Positions 57,116 to 64,000 of a DNA stretch of 64,000 bases are shown piece by piece. Numbering within the stretch: the stretch's first letter is position 1; each line of letters opens with the position of its first letter. The notes under the pieces are model-generated. The model ran no database searches and was not told where the DNA came from. It saw only the letters and a list, made by a program, of their open reading frames with translations. The stretch is taken from assembly GCA_963853835.1 (NCBI GenBank), contig OY970824.1, positions 749,001 through 813,000 on the forward strand, in the 5' to 3' direction. Both the position numbers and the translations under genes were made by a program. Source of the DNA: Calendula officinalis. Its lineage: Eukaryota; Streptophyta; Magnoliopsida; Asterales; Asteraceae.

Positions 57116-57430
57116 TATTATGAATATGAAGATGACAAAACCATTAAATGGATGCACACATTTTCAACCTTCATGTCTTCTCCATCAATTCATTGTCTAC
57201 TAGATTACCTTCTTATTTGTATGTACATGTAAATCAAGGGTAAAATTTTAGTATAAATACCCCATGAAATTAATGAATCAAATGCACCTCAACACTTTTC
57301 ATAAGTGTTTACATACCTCTCTTCCTCTCTTCTTTCTAGTTATTGTTCTTCATCTTATGTTCTTGTTATAGATGTAGCAAGTTCTTTGATGAAGTGCTAA
57401 TATGGTCATAATCATATCTAATTTATAACA
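57116..57430 (+). repeat. 3' LTR with TA...CA termini
   Basis: TATTATGAATATG...TTTATAACA. About eight substitutions and two small indels against the 5' LTR. TSD ATAAC follows. Confidence 0.9.
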
Positions 57431-57435
57431 ATAAC

Positions 57436-58966
57436 TTTTTTTTTCTAACTTTAAAGTCTTTTTTATTTATTAAGTTTTTTAAAATCCATACTGTAAATTC
57501 TGTTTAGATGAACATTGGTCAAAGGTCATATAAATGTAACGTAATTTATAAAAATGTTTAAGTTTTTTTTGTTTATTTTCTTTTGTGGTTAGTTTGGTAA
57601 GTATGCTCTTTTCATTGGTGATGTGGGTTACTATGTAACAAGAAACTTAGTACGTAACTAGGGATATTATGATATATTATTGAAAGAAATACGATCTTTC
57701 TATCACACTAGTTTTCCCGTCAACTATCTCAACGCATTATTGATCATCACCGTTACAACGATATATTATACATGACATCATAGTCATCCGATTTCAGAAA
57801 ATAACACTAGACAAAACTATGGGCATATGTCAATCATGTCGCTTATAGTTGGGTTCATTCAACACAAAATAAGCAAAGATATGTCATATGTAGACGACTG
57901 GTCAAAGGCCCCCATAACTCCCAACTAGCACGTGGGGTCGCCACACGTGTATGTATGATCGTTACTTCTGTTCTACAAAAGCTACATAAGATTGATTTGG
58001 TGTACTATATTTGCTACAGTTAGGAATGTTCTATTTTCAATATAAATATAAAAATTCGTCATACTTCATATTCCTACACATAATATAATTATCATATGCA
58101 ATGCATTAATTCTCTTTAATAATCTCATCATTTCTTTTAAACATTTGTATCGATCAAATAAATTTGAAGATAGCTATTAATATTATTTAGCAGGAAACAA
58201 TATCAAATATACACAATCTAGAACTCCTTAAAACACATGATAGTCACTGTCAAAGATTATAATTGACGTCGTATTATTAAAATAACACAGAAAAAACTCA
58301 TTTTTCGGTAAGAGACAAACAACAAAAGCTTAATTAGTCTTAGAGATGCTTAATAAATACGATTGGTTAGTATACTTACCAATAATTGATCACTGATAAT
58401 AAGTTAAAACGATCCAAATAATCCACTGATCAATGCATATCTATTAATGGTGTAGTTTGAATGGGAGGCAATTGTTCAAAGTCCGTACCATAAAATAGGG
58501 ATTAATGTATGTAGTTTAAGTTTAATTCATAAAACATATTATTATCCGGAGCTCTTAGGGTTGTTATTAGCATTTACCTTATTTTAAATGATATAACTAA
58601 ATCTAAGGGTGACTGTAAAAAAACTAGAAGATACTTCAAGCAATCTCAATCATTCACGGGTGTAATCCAAATTAGAGAAGACTATGCCTAATGATTCTTG
58701 ATCTAATAGATTAAGACACACTTACATGTTTAATTAATCTTATCTCCATGTGAAAGAACTGTTTGACCAAGTTTTAACACTTTTTGGAAGCATTTTCCTG
58801 AAAACTAGAAGTTTGTTCTATTCATAAATAGGCAAAATAATAGTCTAAAAGATACATGAAAGTCACTATTATGTACATCAAATTACAACAAACATTAAAA
58901 TACATTTAATATTTTTCATCTCGTGGGTCCCGTTAAGCGACACCCGTAAAATGAAAAAAAAAAACC
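57436..58966. other. AT-rich intergenic DNA, no gene seen
   Basis: No domain-bearing frame. Two CACGTG G-box cores (AGCACGTGGGG at 57929 and CACACGTGTATG at 57951) lie close together but far from any recognised start. No TE ends recognised. Confidence 0.4.
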
Positions 58967-61900
58967 CTAATTTTGCGGTGCGGGGATACCTTTGAGGACA
59001 TCTCTTAAAGCATAATAATGACTATCACATTTATGGTCTGCAATCAAATTATTTGATAATAAAATCCTCTTAAAATGTTCATTTGTATGTCTTTTCCAAA
59101 GAGTGAATTTGTTCACTTTATTTCCATTGTGTTTTTCTTCTTTCCGTTTTAGAAAATAAACGGTTCCCGGAATAAATAACTCTTCTTTTGGAAACATTAA
59201 ATCGTGTTTTTTTTCATCGGATTTTGGTACGTCTGGTTTGGAAGCTGAAGGTGTGTCAGTTGGTACCATGATTGAATCTTTTCTACCAGGAACATCTGTT
59301 AGGGAGATTAAAGATTAAAAGTCAACCCATTTGGTCAATTGTGATCTAATGGAAGTCAATGACTCGGTCAATGAAACACTTACCAAGGAATTTAGTTTGG
59401 GTTCCAAATTTGGTATAATCAACTAACTTCCGAGCTGCATCTTGTACAGAAGATACGACCTGTTTTGCATTTGTAACTAACTCTAAAACACTTCTCCAAT
59501 CCTCTTTCTCAAATATGGTTTTCCTGAAAAAATATATCTTTAATCATTTATCTTCAATTAAATACCATTTGTATTGATGGTTACTTATTTTAATTGGAAA
59601 AATTGCATAAAAAGTAACCAACTTTCGTCAAATTTTTCTACAAAAATAAACTACAAAAAGATTTTGAAAAAAAATATTATTCAGGGTGTTAACCGGTCAA
59701 AATGATGATGTGGCGATATTGACCTTTTTTATACTTACCAATCAGTCTGAAGAATTTCATTCCTCAATCTCATCAAAGTAGCTACACTTAGCCTTGGTAT
59801 TATATCATCCTGTATGTCATGGTGAAAAAACCACAAAAATAAAAGTTGGCTTTTTTATACTAATAAAAATAGAAAACTTTTGCCACAAATTTTTTTTTTT
59901 TTGCCAATAAGTTAAGCAAAAGTTCAAGATTTGAATTTTCTCTCATAAAAAACGACTGAAAGTTCAATTTACTAAAAATATAGAAGTAAAAGTTCAATTT
60001 TTGAAAAATATAAGAGTCAGGAGTTTAAATTATTATCTATGTTTTTGATCATTGAACTTCTACTCCCTCACTTTTAAAATATAGGGAAAATTTGTCAAAA
60101 TATATTACACGTGGGTCTGTAAACTTTTAAAAATTCGAACTTTCTTGGCAATTTTCCACATGATCAAAATCTAAAATCTAAAATCTTAGATTACTTTTCT
60201 TGGCAATTTTCCCAACAATTTTTTTATAATTATTTTTGATAAATAAATGTTATAATTATATACAAACCTGCATACAAACGGTTGTGACATAATCATTACA
60301 ACATTCTGCAAGCTCTTTAGAAACACAAGGTGCTGTACCGTAACCAACTGCTGTAACAATTTCAGGGCTAAACCCTAATTCTTGACTTGTTTTTTTTCTA
60401 AGCATTATTGCTAACATTGAAGCAATTGCACCCCCAAGTGAATGGCCCACTAGTCTTAACCTAAATCCCTGTAGATCGGTTAGTCTTACAAATATAAAGC
60501 CAAAAAAAGATGTGGAAAACGGGCCAAATTGGGTCGGATAGGGTTGACCTGCAAATTTTTTAGTTTTTCTAGTGTGTTAAATATGCTTACATAAGTTATA
60601 TAATCTTTATATATTTAATAAAGTTAACTAAACATGACATCATCAATTCTTTAATTTGGACACGTGTCACAAAAATTAGTGGTTAATTCGCGTTAAATTA
60701 ACGACTCGGGGTACTAAATCGCCATTTTGTCAAGTTCATGGTACCATGTTGCACCTTTAATAATTCAAGGTAGTATAAAACCTAGTCAGCCAAGTTCAGA
60801 GTACTAAAATGTATTTTGGTCTTTTTTTTAATAAAACGTGAATATATCAGAATTAAGTCTACAAATTCGTCTATGTAATCTGGTTTTACAAAAACACGAT
60901 TTTATGAGAGATGTATTTATATATAATGAAACCAAAACAATAAATAATCTATTTTTTTCCAAATAAAATGAATTAGGAGGTTTTATGCATTAAAAATACA
61001 CTTTGGACAACTTTCAGCCAGTTTGACCCATTTCCGTATAACCAAAATAATATATTTGACCCGTTAGAGAGGAAACATCACCCAAATCAACTCATTCATA
61101 AACAAACGGGTCAAAAATACAACAAATCACCTCGTGTTTATCAAGATACTTTTTAATAGTTCCAATTTCATGAGTAAGAAACCACCGAGCAGCTTCAGCA
61201 GTACCAAAATGAGTTGAATATCCTTCAAAATTAACTTCCACATCACTCGAAGAAACAATGTCAGTTATAAGATCAGAAACCGTGTGGGTCCCACGAATCC
61301 CAAATATCACAAGCTTATTTCGTGTATCAACCCCTATATAATATCCCGGTCTTAACATACTTGAATTTTTCACAAATTTTATAATATTACTTTCCCGAAG
61401 CATACTATTTTTAGCAAGACCAGCAGCACTATCCCTATACGCCCCTTTTGCTAGTTCTACATGATATATAAGATCCTGAACCTACAAAAAAAAAAATTAA
61501 TAATAATACTTCGTAATAAAGATCTTCGAATTAATAATTACCGTTAGTAATTATTAATTAGTAATTACCACTGTGTCAGAAGAAATCTTTACGCCCCTAA
61601 CATCTTCAAATGGATTTGTGGATGCTTGTTTAAGGTAAATAAGGTATAAACCTATTGTGAGATCACTTAAACTCCAATCTTGCACTCCAAGTTTACTCCT
61701 TTGAATGCTTGAAAGAATTTCAGCAAGTGTTCGACTACTAGGCGGGATTTTGTTTCCTGTGAAATGTCATTTGAGATATAGATTAGGGTTCGGGATTAAT
61801 GACTTTGTTTTTAATTTTTAATTGGTTGGTTGGTTGGTTGTTTAATCATATTAGTTGTAAGACAATTTGTTTTGACTATATTTTATCTATTTTATTCTCA

Positions 61901-62537
61901 ATTGAAAATCAAATATTCTCGTTGAATCGTCAAGTTATAATCTTTACAAGTAAACATCTCTATTTTAAATCATAGACTTTCAAACCTGTGGGCAAAGGCC
62001 ACCTACACAATTGTAGTGCAGGATCAAGTGCTTTTGTGAGCCAAGCAAGCTCTAATTTCCATTTATTAGCGGTTGCATCATCTTCATCAGAATTGTATTT
62101 ATTAACCCCTGAATTTGAATCTGTCTGTTGAGATACAGATGTATTATTTGCATCTTTTACCTTTGGATTTTCAACCTTTGATGATTGTGATTGATATCGG
62201 TTGAATGTGTTGTATACAGACCATTGATATGATTCTCTTTTTCTTATCAGCTTCAAACCAGAATCTGCAGCACCAAAGTTTAATGAAAACTACTCCTAAT
62301 AATCAATTTCGGTTTAGAAAACACGTGTACAGGTGATATCATATAACAAATTTACATATGTAATTGAGAATACAACTATAAAGTAAATTTAAAGCAGAAT
62401 CAAATTCAAAATGCGTAATAGGGTTCATATTAAACAGTTACGAGATTGTAATAATTTCACGAACTTGGAGCAAAAATTAAGGTGAAATACGGACCTATGT
62501 TATGCAATAATCGATTGATGTATTTGGTAGCGGACAT
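58967..62537 (-). CDS. Class-3 lipase / sn1-diacylglycerol-lipase-like alpha/beta hydrolase
   Basis: Eight exons with consistent phases and GT/AG junctions: 62495-62537, 61986-62264, 61569-61756, 61131-61481, 60268-60468, 59739-59809, 59384-59523 and 58967-59295. They total 1602 nt, 533 aa. The core has FGIRGTHTVSDLITD (oxyanion-side motif of class-3 lipases). The nucleophile elbow is GHSLGGA with S297, the catalytic acid lies in DDIIPRLS (D355/D356) and the likely His is H517 in HYYALRD near the C-terminus. No membrane segments are obvious, unlike animal DAG lipases, so it is likely soluble or peripheral. The first exon gives MSATKYINRLLHNI. An acidic, Ser/Asn-rich linker (about residues 33-80) precedes the catalytic domain. 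It resembles the Arabidopsis mono/diacylglycerol lipase-like group; the physiological substrate is unknown. The gene looks intact. Confidence 0.92.
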
Positions 62538-62975
62538 TGATTTGATTGATTGTTACAGGTTATAGAAAGCAAGCAAAATGGAAGCTTCAATTTCAGGTGG
62601 TCGGATTTTGCGTTTTCTCTAAAAATCAAACAAACAAACCGACTTCATTTCGGTGTGAACCGGGTTCGATTATAAAAGCTGGATTTGGAGTTTTGGACCA
62701 TCAAAATTGGGCTTTTCCTAATTTATTGGGCTGGATTCAAGATCATCCAATCAAGTCCATTTTTAGTCAAACTTTAGCATTTTACACGTACAAATAAAAT
62801 ATATAATTATACTTGACATATAAATCTCGAGTCGAGTTACATGTTAGAGATTGTCAAATTCATGTTATATGTTATTTATATGATAATGAGATGTTTAAAT
62901 TATTATGTTAATATAAGATATGTCATTTGGTTTTATCATATATTTAGTATTTTATAGATTGAAATTCAATTGTTA
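62538..62975. promoter_or_regulatory. 5' flank of the lipase gene
   Basis: The frame at 62546-62797 on + has no domain. TTATAAAAGC (62670-62679) is TATA-like but in + orientation. No clear minus-strand TATA seen. Confidence 0.3.
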
Positions 62976-63165
62976 ACAGGTACCTACCTAGTTTCATTCA
63001 ACATAACGTTCGGACTCATGTGCCTTCCAAAACTAGGGATCTTCGAGCCTGCTGCGTACGATTAGCCAGCCTTGCGGCAACAAAAAGGATTCTAATCCCC
63101 CCATGCTACGGTTCCTGCAGTCCGAACCAGGTACCGCATTAGGTTAGGGGAGACTTATTTACTGT
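62976..63165. other. GC-rich island of unknown origin
   Basis: Much richer in GC than its surroundings, bounded by GGTACCTACC (62981) and GGTACCGCATTAGG (63129). Contains CTGCTGCGTACGATTAGCC, CCTTGCGGCAAC and CATGCTACGGTTCCTGCAG. No frame, tRNA fold or known repeat recognised. Confidence 0.4.
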
Positions 63166-63382
63166 GAAAAAAATACTTAAAAGAAAGTATAATATAAAAA
63201 AGATAAATTGGTAAAATTAAAATTTTAAAACTTATAAGTGAGAATGTAATTTCTGCACCACAAAAATACTTTATCTATAACAATTTCTATTTTACAATTC
63301 TTGTATAAATTGCTTTAAATGTTATACATTATGGTGCATCTAGCCTTCTTTGATTGCTTTTTAAAACGTCTTTTTACTTCTA

Positions 63383-63690
63383 CTTCCTCCGATTCAAAAT
63401 AAGTGATACACTTTGAGTTTCACGGTTTTTTAAGACAAAAGATTATTATGAGAGTTAAATTAGATTAATTGGATGGTTAGTGTGGAATGAGTCCCAAAAT
63501 TTTTGAATAAAATAAGGTTAATGATGTTTAAAAGTAAAAGTAAGGGTAAAGAGGTCTTTTCACTTTATTAAAGTAGGTAGTTAGTGGATGTGAAGCCCAC
63601 AACTTTTTACCAAATAAGGTAAATTTTGAAAGTGTATCACTTATTTTAAGTTATCCAAATATGAAAAGTGTATCACTTATGGATTTCGTA
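63383..63690. mobile_element. Stowaway-like MITE, diverged right end
   Basis: CTTCCTCCGATTCAAAATAAGTGATACAC after TA at the left. GTGTATCACTTATTTTAAG at the right is the inverse of the inner arm, followed by a second GTGTATCACTTATGGATT. Right terminus degraded. Confidence 0.55.
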
Positions 63691-63739
63691 GTTACGCAGA
63701 TATATAGTTAATCCATATTGCAACCACAACAACATGTTG

Positions 63740-63910
63740 TCTCAGCACACTTCTATGCCAAATAAGCTGCTCCCGACTTGGTTCCCCGGTCTATATAAAC
63801 GAAATGATTCTAGGGTTTCATATACGAAAGCCCCTGTAGCTTCATAGCCGCATTTTTCAACAAAACACCAAAGATTCAACGTTAGTATTGGTTATTTTGA
63901 TCCATGTATT
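63740..63910 (+). promoter_or_regulatory. Probable promoter/5'UTR of a gene beyond the window
   Basis: CTATATAAACG (TATA, 63791-63801) is followed ~22 bp later by CTAGGGTTTC, an inverse telo-box (AAACCCTA), then a CA-rich leader. TATA plus telo-box just downstream is typical of plant ribosomal-protein and translation genes. No coding exon is reached; a repeat starts at 63937. Confidence 0.4.
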
Positions 63911-63936
63911 CATATGTTTGAAGCAATTAATAAATA

Positions 63937-64000
63937 ACTAGCAGGGTACCCACGCAATGCGGCGGCGGGTACCCTATGACTATAATTTGCAACAAATAAT
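63937..64000. repeat. Second copy of the CTAGCAGGGTACCC repeat
   Basis: CTAGCAGGGTACCC then GCGGCGGCGGGTACCC, nearly identical to 23327-23370. Runs off the window edge. Confidence 0.55.

Larger units (their letters stand above)
51000..57430 (+). mobile_element. Full-length Ty1/copia retrotransposon (Ale/Retrofit-like), decayed
   Basis: LTRs at 51000-51310 and 57116-57430, about 97% identical by eye, with the exact 5-bp TSD ATAAC (50995-50999 and 57431-57435). The order is LTR, primer site, ~1-kb leader with a small hydrophobic ORF, gag, minisatellite, protease, integrase, RT, RNase H, polypurine tract, LTR. Integrase before RT makes it copia. The gag text (WSRTCRTP..L.ELYQASLK) suggests Ale/Retrofit. 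Several frame breaks mean it is probably dead. Confidence 0.93.

Noticed and set aside
62546..62797. 83-codon plus frame upstream of the lipase
   Set aside because: Antisense to the lipase 5' flank, no domain and no conserved start.

Overview
The window is nuclear DNA from a flowering plant. It has intron-containing genes with GT/AG splice sites, plant-only gene families (CYP94 P450, LBD factor, SUPERMAN-type zinc finger, myosin XI remnant) and a dense load of plant transposons. The repeat flavour (solo LTRs starting TGTAACGACCC, GGGTACCC/GCGGCGG repeats, AACCCG-rich hAT MITEs) suggests an asterid, perhaps Asteraceae. That placement is inference only.

Host genes are sparse. From left to right they are: a CYP94 P450 that has lost its heme-binding end (963-2150, -); three paralogous secreted Cys/Gly/Pro peptide genes (7871-8176 +, 10171-10449 +, 21458-21811 -) sharing a promoter module with WRKY-type W-boxes; a decayed myosin XI fragment (26144-27846); a one-exon C2H2 SUPERMAN-like repressor with a C-terminal EAR motif (32012-32569 +); a tRNA-Gly(GCC) (42460-42530); a BET1-like Qc-SNARE, for which I could join five coding exons (42748-43879 -); a two-exon class I LBD factor (48552-49956 -); and an eight-exon class-3 / sn1-DAG-lipase-like hydrolase of 533 aa (58967-62537 -). 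The right edge looks like the promoter of a further gene.

The rest is largely mobile DNA, and much of it can be bounded exactly by target-site duplications (TSDs). There are three related solo LTRs, one nested inside another (11948-15876 with 12223-13974; 46260-47970). A 5.2-kb Mutator-like element with a 9-bp TSD (15940-21175) carries a captured exon and a perfect 2.76-kb (GGT)n array. A young gag-only Ty1/copia element is itself interrupted by another insertion (34124-38078). A full-length Ty1/copia element has non-canonical TA...CA LTR ends, an extra small hydrophobic ORF and a minisatellite between gag and pol (51000-57430). Many hAT, Stowaway, Mutator-type and CACTA non-autonomous elements and tRNA-derived SINEs fill the gaps.

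No single multi-gene system is visible. The best candidates for something new are the secreted-peptide family with its conserved W-box promoter, the giant GGT array inside a gene-capturing Mutator-like element, a long small-RNA-like hairpin at 38113-38222, and the odd architecture of the two copia elements.
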